Shown: positions 38,666 to 46,872, counted from the stretch's first letter. The stretch: DNA of 64,000 nt from Treponema sp. (GCA_004554075.1 SFOB01000002.1:33642-97641); one strand, 5' to 3'. Numbers and translations are program-made. The notes: a model not told the origin generated them from the letters alone.

Positions 38666-41245
38666 ATGGAACAATATAACGTTACAGGAATGAGTTGTGC
38701 AGCCTGCGTTGCCCGTGTTGAAAAGGCAGTAGGTTCTGTTGAAGGAGTTAAATCCTGCGCAGTAAGCCTGCTCACAAATTCCATGGGAATAGAAGGCGAT
38801 GCTTCCGCTGAAGCAATCATAAAGGCTGTTGAAAATGCCGGATATGGTGCAAGCCTGAAAAAATCAGCTGATTCAAAATCAGCAGGTTCGGCACATTATG
38901 AAGAAGAGCTCAAAGACACCGAAACTCCAAAAATGAAAAAGCGCCTTATTGCGTCGGTCGTACTTTTGCTTCCGTTGATGTACGTTTCTATGGGACACAT
39001 GATGTGGAACTGGCCGATGCCAGATTTTCTCGACGGAAATCATGTAGCAATGGGCTTGTACGAGCTTTTGCTTTCGGCCTTTGTTATGGTAATCAATCAG
39101 AAGTTCTTTATAAACGGATTTAAGGGCCTGCTTCACAGAGCGCCTAACATGGACAGCCTTGTAGCTCTTGGTTCTGGCGCATCTTTTGCCTACAGCGTAT
39201 TCGCACTTTTTGCTATGAGCGGAGCCGTAGTAGCCGGTAATTCAGACAAAGTCATGTACTACATGGATCAGTTCTATTTTGAATCTGCAGCCATGATTCT
39301 CACTCTCATCACTGTGGGAAAAATGCTCGAAGCAAAATCAAAAGGAAAAACTACAGACGCCCTTAAGTCGCTTATGAAGATGGCTCCGAAAACTGCGGTA
39401 CTTGTTGAAGGAACTGGAGCTGATAGAACCGAAAAAACAGTGCCGGTTGAAGAAGTAAAGATTGGAGATCGTTTTATTGTTCGCCCAGGCGACAGCATTC
39501 CGGTTGATGGTCTTGTAATTGAAGGTCAGAGTGCCGTAAACGAAGCAGCCCTCACAGGTGAAAGTCTTCCTGTAGAAAAGGAGGCTGGAAGCAGAGTTTC
39601 TGCAGCTACGATCAACACTTCGGGCTTCCTTGTTTGCGAAGCTACCCGCGTTGGTGAAGACACTACCCTTGCAGGAATTATCCGTATGGTAAGTGATGCC
39701 GCAGCAACTAAGGCTCCGATCGCAAAAATTGCAGATAAGGTTGCGGGAGTCTTTGTTCCGGCTGTCATTGGAATTGCGGCAGTGACTTTTATTGTCTGGC
39801 TTCTTGTTGGACAGACTGTTGGTTACGCTGTGGCACGCGCAGTTTCTGTTCTGGTAATCAGCTGTCCTTGTGCACTTGGACTTGCGACTCCGGTAGCTAT
39901 TATGGTTGGTAACGGAATTGGTGCAAAGAACGGAATCTTGTTTAAGACAGCCGCCGCTCAGGAAATGGCCGGCAAAACTCAGATTGTTGCCCTCGATAAA
40001 ACCGGAACCATCACAAGCGGAATCATGCAGGTAACTGATGTAATCCCAGCTGATGATATGAAGGCAGAAGATCTTCTTGAAGCAGCCTACGCCCTCGAAG
40101 CAAAAAGCGAACATCCGATTTCAAAGGCAATTGTTGAATATGCAGAAAAGAATCAGATCAAACTTTCTGATACTACCGATTTTGAAATCAAAGCTGGAAA
40201 CGGTTTACATGCAAAACTGAATGGAACAAATGTTTACGGCGGCAATGAGGCGTATATCACATCTGTTGTAAAAGAAATTCCGAAACAAGTTCGGAATGAC
40301 GGGCTAGAATCGCAGATCTCACAACTCGCTTCCCAAGGCAAAACTCCGGTTCTCTTTGCCCGCGACGACAAACTTCTGGGAATCATCGCAGTAGCAGATA
40401 CAATCAAAGAAGATTCTGCCCAGGCAATCCTGGAACTCAAAAACATGGGCATCCATACAGTAATGCTTACCGGCGATAACGAAATCACAGCCCGCGCAAT
40501 TGCAGCTCAGGCTGGTGTGGACGAAGTTGCTGCAGGCCTTCTTCCAGACGGCAAAGAGGCTGTAATCCGCAAGTTGATGGAAGGTGGTAAAGTTGCCATG
40601 GTTGGAGACGGAATCAACGATGCCCCTTCTCTCACCCGCGCAGATCTTGGTATTGCAATCGGTGCCGGTACGGACATTGCAATTGATGCAGCCGATGTTG
40701 TTTTGATGAAAGGAAGCCTGCTCGACGTATCAGCTGCAATCAGACTTTCTCGTGGTGTAATCAAAAACATTCACGAAAATCTTTTCTGGGCTTTCTTCTA
40801 CAACACAATTGGAATCCCTCTTGCGGCCGGCTGTTATGTTGCTGCTTTCGGCTGGACACTGAACCCTATGTTCGGAGCCGCCGCAATGGGACTTTCAAGC
40901 TTCTGCGTAGTATCAAATGCCCTGCGTCTGAACTTCCTGAAAACTCACGATGCCAGACGCGATAAAAAAGTGAAAAATCCCGTAATGGGAAATCTAATAT
41001 CAGACGGTCGCCAGGACACAGCGGCCAAGGAGAACTCTATGAAAATTTCAGTAAAAGGAATGATGTGCGAACACTGCGAAATGCACGTAAAAAAAGCCCT
41101 CGAAGCAATCGACGGAATCACTTCAGCCAAAGCCTCTCACAAAGATGCGCTTGTAACAATCGAAACTTCAAAATCAGTTGATGAAAACCTCATCAAAGCC
41201 GCTGTTACAGATGCCGGCTACGAGTACGCGGGAATTATTGCATAA
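38666..41245 (+). CDS. copA: Copper-exporting P-type ATPase with N- and C-terminal HMA domains
   Basis: 859 aa. HMA domain 1 at residues 1-70 (MSCAACVARVEK). The P1B core has TGES (AALTGESLPVEKE), the ion channel CPC in VISCPCALGLATP, phosphorylation DKTGTITSG, HP in KSEHPISK and hinge GDGINDAPS. Eight helices. After the last helix a linker leads to a second HMA at 792-859 (GMMCEHCEMHVKKALE), unusual at this end. That domain has its own AAGGAG and ATG in frame. Residues about 538-548 (KEIPKQVRNDG) are encoded by a palindromic repeat inserted in the nucleotide domain. Exports Cu(I) across the inner membrane. Confidence 0.95.
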   Translation: MEQYNVTGMSCAACVARVEKAVGSVEGVKSCAVSLLTNSMGIEGDASAEAIIKAVENAGYGASLKKSADSKSAGSAHYEEELKDTETPKMKKRLIASVVLLLPLMYVSMGHMMWNWPMPDFLDGNHVAMGLYELLLSAFVMVINQKFFINGFKGLLHRAPNMDSLVALGSGASFAYSVFALFAMSGAVVAGNSDKVMYYMDQFYFESAAMILTLITVGKMLEAKSKGKTTDALKSLMKMAPKTAVLVEGTGADRTEKTVPVEEVKIGDRFIVRPGDSIPVDGLVIEGQSAVNEAALTGESLPVEKEAGSRVSAATINTSGFLVCEATRVGEDTTLAGIIRMVSDAAATKAPIAKIADKVAGVFVPAVIGIAAVTFIVWLLVGQTVGYAVARAVSVLVISCPCALGLATPVAIMVGNGIGAKNGILFKTAAAQEMAGKTQIVALDKTGTITSGIMQVTDVIPADDMKAEDLLEAAYALEAKSEHPISKAIVEYAEKNQIKLSDTTDFEIKAGNGLHAKLNGTNVYGGNEAYITSVVKEIPKQVRNDGLESQISQLASQGKTPVLFARDDKLLGIIAVADTIKEDSAQAILELKNMGIHTVMLTGDNEITARAIAAQAGVDEVAAGLLPDGKEAVIRKLMEGGKVAMVGDGINDAPSLTRADLGIAIGAGTDIAIDAADVVLMKGSLLDVSAAIRLSRGVIKNIHENLFWAFFYNTIGIPLAAGCYVAAFGWTLNPMFGAAAMGLSSFCVVSNALRLNFLKTHDARRDKKVKNPVMGNLISDGRQDTAAKENSMKISVKGMMCEHCEMHVKKALEAIDGITSAKASHKDALVTIETSKSVDENLIKAAVTDAGYEYAGIIA
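40277..40297 (+). repeat. REP-like palindrome inside copA
   Basis: ATTCCGAA (40277-40284), ACAAG, TTCGGAAT (40290-40297): perfect 8-base arms with a 5-base loop, followed by GACG. In the reading frame it gives IPKQVRNDG. This string is a well-known product of dispersed 'TTCCGAACTTGTTTCGGAAT' repeats in several bacteria. It adds about a dozen residues to a surface loop of the nucleotide-binding domain and keeps the frame. Confidence 0.7.
41039..41245 (+). CDS. Possible internal start giving a CopZ-like copper chaperone
   Basis: AAGGAG (41027-41032) lies exactly 6 bases before ATG 41039, in frame with copA (codon 792). Translation from here gives 68 aa, a complete HMA domain: MKISVKGMMCEHCEMHVKKA ... 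AAVTDAGYEYAGIIA. Size and fold match CopZ. It may be a real second product, or a relic of a separate copZ gene fused to copA by loss of a stop codon. Not shown by sequence alone to be used. Confidence 0.5.
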   Translation: MKISVKGMMCEHCEMHVKKALEAIDGITSAKASHKDALVTIETSKSVDENLIKAAVTDAGYEYAGIIA

Positions 41246-41263
41246 GCTTTCAGGCGAAACTTG

Positions 41264-41305
41264 CTTGAACGGGTTCATTGCTCAGGCACACGAGCCCGTC
41301 TCAAG
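41264..41305. terminator. Stem-loop between convergent copA and ATPase gene
   Basis: CTTGAACGGGTT (41264-41275) pairs with AGCCCGTCTCAAG (41293-41305) with one bulged C and one G-U pair, about 12 bp. It lies 19 bases after the copA stop and 3 bases after the convergent ATPase gene's stop. No long T run follows on either strand, so it is a weak or factor-assisted terminator. Confidence 0.5.
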
Positions 41306-41307
41306 TA

Positions 41308-42276
41308 TTATTTCTCAAAAAAAGATATTATTACCTTGAATGCATCAGAATTAAGAATCTTCGCTTTTATACTTTCATCCAAATAATTCTTGTTTAATTT
41401 CTTTTTTGAATATTTTAAGTAAGTGTCTTTTGAAACTTTAATTAAGAGTGATGTGAAAAACTGTTCCCAGCTGAAATATTCCTTACTTTCAATAACACCA
41501 GAAGGTTCTTTTAGGACTTTTGAAATCTCTGCATCCTTAAATAAGTCTGACTGCAAAATCAGATATTCAAAAGATTCAGGTAAATACAATATAGCGTTAT
41601 TTTTCCGTCCGATTATTTTAGTAACTTTATCCATTTGAGAACCAAAGGCTGCTCCATCTGCAACTATTAGGGTTGTACCTTCAGATTTGTTCAAATAATT
41701 AAAGATGTTTGATTTACCTTTCGCTGACTCGCAAGGATATTTTCCATCAGATAGATTTTTGAAAAAATCGAATCCAGAATTCGAATCTTCTGTCAAAACA
41801 GCGCCTATCGGCTTACCTTGAAAATCATCATTATAAATATGATAAAACTCATGGTATATTTGTTTAAGGTCAGCGTATTTTCCTGAAGTATGAATGCCGT
41901 AAATTTCATTTACGCTATATGGAAGATTTTCAAGTCCCTCACGAGTAATAAGAACATAATAGTTATCTGTTTGCTTTATTGTACTTGCAAAATCTTTAGA
42001 AGAGATAAAACGGTTACCTTCATCAATAAAAACAATGCAATCTTGAAAAAGAGTAAGAGTCTGCTGCCAGTCATTTCCTTCCAGGACTACGCATTTTTTC
42101 TTACATGAAAGATTAATGCCGCTGTCTGCTCCATTTAGCTGATATTCACGAATTAAATCAACAAGTGTAGTTTTTCCTGTGGCACTATTTCCCTGAATGA
42201 CTGTGATATTGCGGCGGATTGTAAATTCATATTTTACGAGATTATTCTGTACTGATATTTGATATGAGCCTTTCAT
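41308..42276 (-). CDS. P-loop ATPase partner of DUF4869 protein
   Basis: 322 aa. Walker A VIQGNSATGKTTLVDLI (residues 27-43), Walker B DCIVFIDEGNRF (about 82-93), then YYVLITREGL as a sensor-like strand. The C-terminal 150 residues match no domain I know. The protein starts with a beta strand that reads like an ABC/AAA N-terminus. Its start overlaps the stop of the DUF4869 gene by 4 bases. I recall this pairing in many Clostridia, with no assigned function. AT-rich compared with copA. Confidence 0.72.
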   Translation of the reverse strand: MKGSYQISVQNNLVKYEFTIRRNITVIQGNSATGKTTLVDLIREYQLNGADSGINLSCKKKCVVLEGNDWQQTLTLFQDCIVFIDEGNRFISSKDFASTIKQTDNYYVLITREGLENLPYSVNEIYGIHTSGKYADLKQIYHEFYHIYNDDFQGKPIGAVLTEDSNSGFDFFKNLSDGKYPCESAKGKSNIFNYLNKSEGTTLIVADGAAFGSQMDKVTKIIGRKNNAILYLPESFEYLILQSDLFKDAEISKVLKEPSGVIESKEYFSWEQFFTSLLIKVSKDTYLKYSKKKLNKNYLDESIKAKILNSDAFKVIISFFEK

Positions 42277-42710
42277 ACCAGTTCTCCTGCTACAGAAATA
42301 AGCTCTGCCATTGAATGAACAATCACATTTTTATTAACGATCCTGATATCAAACTGTCCGTTACCAAAATCCATCAAATGTCGAAGATTTACAGTTACAT
42401 CTTTATTAGAGGCAATTTTTAAGAGCCAGGCTGCACAATTATCACCGCAGTTAGAAGCATTGAAAATTTTATCTGAAATATGATTTATCAAAATAAGGGT
42501 CTTTACACCACCCGAAAGAGAAGTTGGAGGAATGATACCAAGAACCGGACTCTCAATGGCGCCATCAGAAATGACTTTTGAATTATCAACATCCTTAATC
42601 ATCTGTCTGGTTTGTTCTTCGTTCAGCCATTCTTTCTCATAAACATTCTTGAAAAAAACAGAGGTGTTATATATTACATCTTTACATTCGCCAAATATGA
42701 TGTTTAGCAT
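42273..42710 (-). CDS. DUF4869 family protein
   Basis: 145 aa. Matches DUF4869 in its opening (MLNIIFGECKDVIYNTSVFFKN), IESPVLGIIPPTSLSGGVKTLIL and FNASNCGDNCAAWLLKIA. Function unknown; Cys-Gly-Asp-Asn-Cys may be structural or a metal site. GAGAGG lies 7 bases before the ATG. The 211-base gap to 42921 contains no gene I can support. Confidence 0.8.
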   Translation of the reverse strand: MLNIIFGECKDVIYNTSVFFKNVYEKEWLNEEQTRQMIKDVDNSKVISDGAIESPVLGIIPPTSLSGGVKTLILINHISDKIFNASNCGDNCAAWLLKIASNKDVTVNLRHLMDFGNGQFDIRIVNKNVIVHSMAELISVAGELV

Positions 42711-42921
42711 TTTTTATCCTCTCAGATATTTTAGCACAAATATACAGATTTTTGAATATATCCCGTCCCTATTACACAAACTCCCAAAATCTGCTAAGAT
42801 AATCCAACTTTTCAATAGATTGCCTAATCTTATTAAGAGCGGATTCCCGCAACTTTCTATGCTCATGCGCAGGGTCTTTGCGTAGTTTTAATGCAATCAC
42901 ATTTATATTCTGGAGTTTCGT

Positions 42922-43413
42922 ATGCCAAAATCTTTGGGACAGGAAATTCTTTTTACCATTCTGATGGTATTTGTTATGGTTTATGCAATGATTTGTTACA
43001 ACATTGCACTTGCGACAGGCGGAATGACTAATTCTGTATTTTTGCTTGCTTTCCACGAACTGCCGATTATGGCACCAATTGCTCTTGTTCTTGATTTCTT
43101 TATTGTTGGTCCAATCGTCAAGAAAATCACTTTTAAAAAGTTTGATGTAAAAGCCACAAATCCGGTATTCATCGTTCTTTCAATTTCAATCTGTTCTATC
43201 TGGCTGATGTGCCCGCTTATGAGTCTTGCCGCTACAATTCTTTTCAAGGGTGGCTTCCAGAAAGAAATGATTTCCATCTGGCTGCAGACTACCGCCTTCA
43301 ATTATCCGATGGCGGCATTCTGGCAGCTTTTAGTTGCAGGTCCTCTCGTTCGTGGAATCTTCGGTCTGATTTTTAAGAAAAAGGATTCTTCCACTACAAC
43401 TGAAGAAGCTTAA
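42922..43413 (+). CDS. DUF2798 membrane protein
   Basis: 163 aa, four helices arranged as two similar halves (ILFTILMVFVMVYAMICYN; VFIVLSISICSIWLMCPLMSL), each followed by a region with GPIV/GPLV (FFIVGPIVKKI; LVAGPLVRGIFG). This duplicated DUF2798 pattern is typical; function unknown. Convergent with the Crp/Fnr gene, with a 20-base overlap of the two 3' ends. Confidence 0.85.
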   Translation: MPKSLGQEILFTILMVFVMVYAMICYNIALATGGMTNSVFLLAFHELPIMAPIALVLDFFIVGPIVKKITFKKFDVKATNPVFIVLSISICSIWLMCPLMSLAATILFKGGFQKEMISIWLQTTAFNYPMAAFWQLLVAGPLVRGIFGLIFKKKDSSTTTEEA

Positions 43414-44053
43414 AGTGATTCTTCCAGTAATCAATAAGACCGTCGGCTTTCATCTTGCTAAGTTCTGCACTCAAAGCTGAGCGGTCTACCTGTAAATAGT
43501 CTGCCAGCTGCTGGCGATCAAAAGGAATATCAAATTCGGCATCCGGACTTTTTGAAGAAGCACAGGAAGAAAGATAAGCAAGAAGCCGACCTCGAATTGT
43601 TTTGGATGTGGTGTGAAAAATGCGCTGCGACAGATGAAGATTTTTATTCATAGAAATCTTCAGGATATTCTTAATCAGGATGGCTTTTATTTCTCCCCTT
43701 CCCTCATTATTCGATAATAGTTTTTTTGGATTAAGCAGCAGGATTTTAGAAGTCTCTACGGCAAGCACATCTACCATCAAAGTTTTTCCCGTCAGAGCAT
43801 AAGTCTCACCAAAAACTCTTCCGCTTCCAAGATTATCAATAATTGTTTTATTTCCCCAGTAATCAGTGCTTTCAATCTGAATCCTGCCTTCAAGAATGAA
43901 ACCCATTACTTCTGTTACTGTTCCGGCACGAAAAATCTGCTGGCCCTTTTTCAGTGACTTTTCACTTGCAGAAAATAGAGCAAGAGCTTCAGATAAATCC
44001 TTTTCCTCAATCCCCAGAAAGAGAGGATGCTTCAACAATTCCTGATTATTCAT
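43394..44053 (-). CDS. Crp/Fnr-family transcriptional regulator
   Basis: 219 aa. N-terminal cyclic-nucleotide-like beta barrel (residues 15-120: KKGQQIFRAGTVTEVMGFILEGRIQI, GRVFGETYAL) and a C-terminal Crp HTH (FDRQQLADYLQVDRSALSAELSKMKADGLI). No N-terminal Cys cluster, so not an Fnr-type O2 sensor. Divergent from the ferredoxin gene; palindrome TGTTGTTTTAACAACA between them is a candidate site. Confidence 0.9.
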   Translation of the reverse strand: MNNQELLKHPLFLGIEEKDLSEALALFSASEKSLKKGQQIFRAGTVTEVMGFILEGRIQIESTDYWGNKTIIDNLGSGRVFGETYALTGKTLMVDVLAVETSKILLLNPKKLLSNNEGRGEIKAILIKNILKISMNKNLHLSQRIFHTTSKTIRGRLLAYLSSCASSKSPDAEFDIPFDRQQLADYLQVDRSALSAELSKMKADGLIDYWKNHFKLLQL

Positions 44054-44074
44054 ATTTTTAGTTTATTTGAATTT

Positions 44075-44090
44075 TGTTGTTTTAACAACA
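44075..44090. promoter_or_regulatory. Palindrome between Crp/Fnr gene and ferredoxin gene
   Basis: TGTTGTT (44075-44081), TT, AACAACA (44084-44090): perfect 7-2-7 dyad. It lies 22 bases before the Crp/Fnr start codon and 60 before the ferredoxin start. Shape fits a Crp/Fnr-type dimer site; autoregulation plus control of the ferredoxin is the simplest idea. Confidence 0.55.
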
Positions 44091-44149
44091 TTCTTTCTGA
44101 CCATGTGATGATAAAGTAAAACCGTAAAACAGAAGAAGCGAGGTGAATT

Positions 44150-44899
44150 ATGATTAGAAAGATTGTAAAAATTGATGAAGAAAAATGTACTGGCTGCGGT
44201 TTATGTGCTTCTGCCTGCCACGAAAATGCAATTGTTATGGAAAACGGAAAAGCACATCTTTTGCGTGATGATTTTTGTGATGGTTTTGGTGATTGTCTTC
44301 CAGCCTGTCCTGCAGGAGCAATTACTATTGAAGAACGCGAAAGTGCGGAATATAATCCGGCTGTTGTTGAAATGAGAAAGCAGATTCTGGCCCAGCAGGC
44401 ATCGGGCGCTCCCATGGCTCATACCCACGCAGGAGGTTGTCCGGGAAGTGCAATGCATACATTTAATCGCACTCAGAATCCAGCGCATACTTCAGAATCA
44501 GAAAACGAAACTGCAGAGAAAACAACTGTAAGAAGCGAACTTATGCAGTGGCCTGTTCAGATCAAACTGCTTCCTGTTCAGGCTCCCTTCTATGAAAATG
44601 CAAATCTTTTGATTGCCGCAGACTGTACAGCCTATGCTTATGCCGCCTTCCACCGCGACTTCATCAAGAATCACATTACACTCGTGGGCTGTCCAAAACT
44701 AGATGAAGGCGACTACACAGAAAAGCTTACAGCGATCATCAGTCAGAACAATATAAAAAGCCTTACTATTGTTCGAATGGAAGTTCCATGTTGCGGAGGC
44801 CTCGAACGTGCGGCCACAGAAGCCCTTAAAGCAAGCGGAAAATTCATTCCATGGCGCGTTGTTGTAATCAGCCGTGATGGAGAAATTATCGTAGATTAA
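44150..44899 (+). CDS. 4Fe-4S ferredoxin-domain protein
   Basis: 249 aa. The first 65 residues hold a double cluster: CTGCGLCASACHENA and CDGFGDCLPACPAGA. The second half (residues 130-249) has an ADCTAYAYAAFHRDF segment and VPCCGGLERAA, which resemble the hydrogenase-maturation/Hcp-associated ferredoxin proteins seen beside Crp/Fnr regulators in anaerobes. Likely electron transfer, perhaps in nitric-oxide or redox stress; role is inference. AGCGAGGTG precedes the ATG. Confidence 0.85.
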   Translation: MIRKIVKIDEEKCTGCGLCASACHENAIVMENGKAHLLRDDFCDGFGDCLPACPAGAITIEERESAEYNPAVVEMRKQILAQQASGAPMAHTHAGGCPGSAMHTFNRTQNPAHTSESENETAEKTTVRSELMQWPVQIKLLPVQAPFYENANLLIAADCTAYAYAAFHRDFIKNHITLVGCPKLDEGDYTEKLTAIISQNNIKSLTIVRMEVPCCGGLERAATEALKASGKFIPWRVVVISRDGEIIVD

Positions 44900-45022
44900 T
44901 TACTTTTCTGCGATTACTTCAATTTCAACCAGTGCGCCTTTTGGCAGGGCTGCAACTTCTACGCAGCTACGCGCTGGTTTTACTGTGAAGTATTTTTCAT
45001 ATCCTAAAGCTTCTTCTGCTGC
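44900..45022 (-). pseudogene. C-terminal remnant of RidA/YjgF
   Basis: A 40-codon frame ending at TAA 44900-44902 reads AAEEALGYEKYFTVKPARSC and then VEVAALPKGALVEIEVIAEK, the C-terminal third of RidA including the substrate Arg in KPARSCVEV. The first two thirds are absent. The frame overlaps the last codons of the GNAT gene at 45004, whose end (LIWQQKKL) differs from its paralogue (MVYMEKII), so a deletion seems to have joined the two genes. Confidence 0.75.
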
Positions 45023-45522
45023 CAGATAAGATCATACCAGCGATCAAACTTTTTTCCGATTTCCTTGAACTGAGCAACACAGACATAGCCCATTTTCTCA
45101 TGGAACTTTGGACTGTCCTGGGTAAGATATTCGTCTTCTGTTTCTGTGAAGGCTGCTCCTGCTAAGATATTTTTTATTCCGAGCTGCTTTAATCGCTCTT
45201 CAAGATTTTCATATAGGAACGAACCGATTCCCTGTCGACGGAAATCTTTATCAACATAAATGGAAGTAGAAACAGTCCAGCTATAAGCTTCGCGTTCACT
45301 GTAAGCACTGGCATAAACATAGCCTACAATAACGCCATCTTTTTCACAAACCAGATACGGAAACTTTGCTTTTACTTTTCTGATTCTTTCTTTGAATTCT
45401 TCTACAGTCGGTACCTTATATTCAAAAGATACCGCTGTATTCAAAACATAATAAGAGTAGATTTCGACAAGTCGCTCAGCGTCTTCTAACCGGGCATCAC
45501 GAATTTTTAATTTATCATTCAT
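45004..45522 (-). CDS. Phosphinothricin-acetyltransferase-like GNAT
   Basis: 172 aa. DARLEDAERLVEIYSYYVLNTAVSFEY and YVDKDFRRQGIGSFLYENLEERLKQLG (CoA loop) match the Pat/Bar subfamily, with FHEKMGYVCVAQFKEIGKKFDRWYDL at the end. Native substrates of most relatives are unknown; some act on methionine sulfone or toxic amino acids. A close paralogue is at 59425. Its 3' end runs into the RidA remnant, changing the last five residues. Confidence 0.88.
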   Translation of the reverse strand: MNDKLKIRDARLEDAERLVEIYSYYVLNTAVSFEYKVPTVEEFKERIRKVKAKFPYLVCEKDGVIVGYVYASAYSEREAYSWTVSTSIYVDKDFRRQGIGSFLYENLEERLKQLGIKNILAGAAFTETEDEYLTQDSPKFHEKMGYVCVAQFKEIGKKFDRWYDLIWQQKKL

Positions 45523-45569
45523 TTTATGATTTTAACAAATGCCAGTTAAAGATTCTATAAAGAGCTTCT

Positions 45570-46415
45570 TTAATTTAAAAATTCTCTAAGTTCATCGAGT
45601 TTTTTCTGCATCTCTGCCCGGCCCAGGTCGTAAACACGCTGTAATTCATCCGGATCTTTTTCGGTGCGGCTGATGCCAAGCGGAGCCTCTGGGCAGATTA
45701 CAAAACATTTTCCGGCGGCTTCCTGTTCAAAGACGTAGGCCTTTTCCTGATTGTAAACTTCGTGGCGTCTGGTCATAGCCTCGTAAATCTTTGGATATTT
45801 GCGGAGAGCGAACTTCATCAGAGCAAGCGAAGAACTCGGCTCTTTCACAAAATCGCGTGGCTGAGTCAGAACAACAAGATTCTTTTCATAGCCCATATCT
45901 TCAAAAGCCTTGAGCGGGATTGATACTGTCATGCCGCCGTCCAGAAGCTCGTAGCCGTCAATCTTCACAACATGAGAAACAAGCGGCATACTCGCGCTGG
46001 CCCGCATCCAGGTCAAATCATTCTGGTCACAGGTTTTGAGTTCTTTAATAACCGGCTGTCCTGTGCGGCAGTCCGAAGCAACGACGTAAAATTTCAGCGG
46101 ATTGGCACTGTAAGTTTCAGTATCAAAAATATCAAGTTTATTTGGAAGCTGATTGTAGCAGAAATCGGCACCGTAAAGATCGCCGGTCAGGAAAAATGAA
46201 CGGAAGGAACAATAGCGCCAGTTGTGCGAAAAGCGTTTGTTATAGCGGATGGCACGACCAATCTGCTTAGACTTAAAATTACAGCCAAAAGTCGCTCCCG
46301 CGGAAACGCCGATTGCACCATCAAAATCAATTCCATTTTCCAGAAGCACATCGCACACGCCGGCAGTAAACATGCCGCGCATAGCTCCGCCTTCCATCAC
46401 AAGACCTTTTTGCAT
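45570..46415 (-). CDS. Patatin-like phospholipase
   Basis: 281 aa. Oxyanion stretch VMEGGAMRGMFTAGV, nucleophile Ser in GVSAGATFG (GxSxG) and the catalytic Asp in LLDGGMTVSIP (DGG), the Ser-Asp dyad of patatins. Same layout and size as YjjU-type proteins. Probably a cytoplasmic lipid acyl hydrolase. Divergent from the antitoxin gene, with a GC-rich repeat between them. Confidence 0.92.
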   Translation of the reverse strand: MQKGLVMEGGAMRGMFTAGVCDVLLENGIDFDGAIGVSAGATFGCNFKSKQIGRAIRYNKRFSHNWRYCSFRSFFLTGDLYGADFCYNQLPNKLDIFDTETYSANPLKFYVVASDCRTGQPVIKELKTCDQNDLTWMRASASMPLVSHVVKIDGYELLDGGMTVSIPLKAFEDMGYEKNLVVLTQPRDFVKEPSSSLALMKFALRKYPKIYEAMTRRHEVYNQEKAYVFEQEAAGKCFVICPEAPLGISRTEKDPDELQRVYDLGRAEMQKKLDELREFLN

Positions 46416-46465
46416 AATATAAAGAATATCATAGATGAAATGATTATTAAAGGATAAAAAATAGA

Positions 46466-46555
46466 TAAGGAGGGGGAAGTCTCCCCCTCGCTCTAGCCCG
46501 CAAGCGGTCTTACGCTACCCCCTCTGCGGGCTCAAACGCCGCCCGCAACGCCTGC
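46466..46555 (+). repeat. GC-rich dispersed intergenic repeat, copy A
   Basis: Begins TAAGGAGGGGGAAG and includes TCTCCCCCTCGC, GCCCGCAAGCGG, CTACCCCC, CTGCGGGC and CCGCAACGCC. The same ordered blocks occur at 60411-60492 in the same orientation, with small differences. The inner pairs (AGGGGGA/TCCCCCT) make a hairpin. Base composition is far higher in GC than the flanks. It lies between divergent genes, so it is not acting simply as a terminator. Confidence 0.75.
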
Positions 46556-46632
46556 TTTTATTATAAAAGAATTCCACAAATCTAACAAAAAGTGTTATAC
46601 TATAAATATCTTTCAATACAAGGAGGCTTATG

Positions 46633-46872
46633 ATGTCAGCTATGGAACTAAAGAATTTTGAAAATCAACTAGAACTTTTATCATTTACAGAACAGCTTTC
46701 TCTTATGGAATTTCTTGCAAAGCTTATGAATCGTACACAAAAAACTCAGACTCAAAGTGCTTCCCTTCCTAATAAAAAACGACAATTTGGAAGTGCGAAA
46801 GGAAAATTTGTTTATCCAACAGATTTTGATGAAGATAACGAAGAAATCGCACAGTTATTTGGAGCAATCTAA
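46633..46872 (+). CDS. Putative antitoxin of a VapBC-type pair
   Basis: 79 aa from the ATG at 46633, with AGGAGG 6 bases upstream. Helical N-terminus (LSFTEQLSLMEFLAKLMNRT) and a Phe/acidic C-terminal tail (FGSAKGKFVYPTDFDEDNEEIAQLFG), the form of DUF2281-like antitoxins whose tail plugs the toxin site. Its stop overlaps the start of a PIN-domain gene (TAATG), the usual order. Antitoxin role is inferred from the neighbour. Confidence 0.75.
   Translation: MSAMELKNFENQLELLSFTEQLSLMEFLAKLMNRTQKTQTQSASLPNKKRQFGSAKGKFVYPTDFDEDNEEIAQLFGAI

Noticed and set aside
37907..38674. 255-codon minus-strand frame across csoR and its promoter
   Set aside because: Covers the csoR gene, two mapped promoters and the ferredoxin start; a chance open frame.
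39338..40114. 258-codon minus-strand frame
   Set aside because: Antisense shadow of copA; Cys/Ser-rich nonsense composition.
42772..43056. 94-codon minus-strand frame over the DUF2798 start
   Set aside because: Half of it is antisense to DUF2798 and it has no ribosome site. The tail (KLRESALNKIRQSIEKLDYLSRF) looks protein-like and may be a fossil, but support is too weak.
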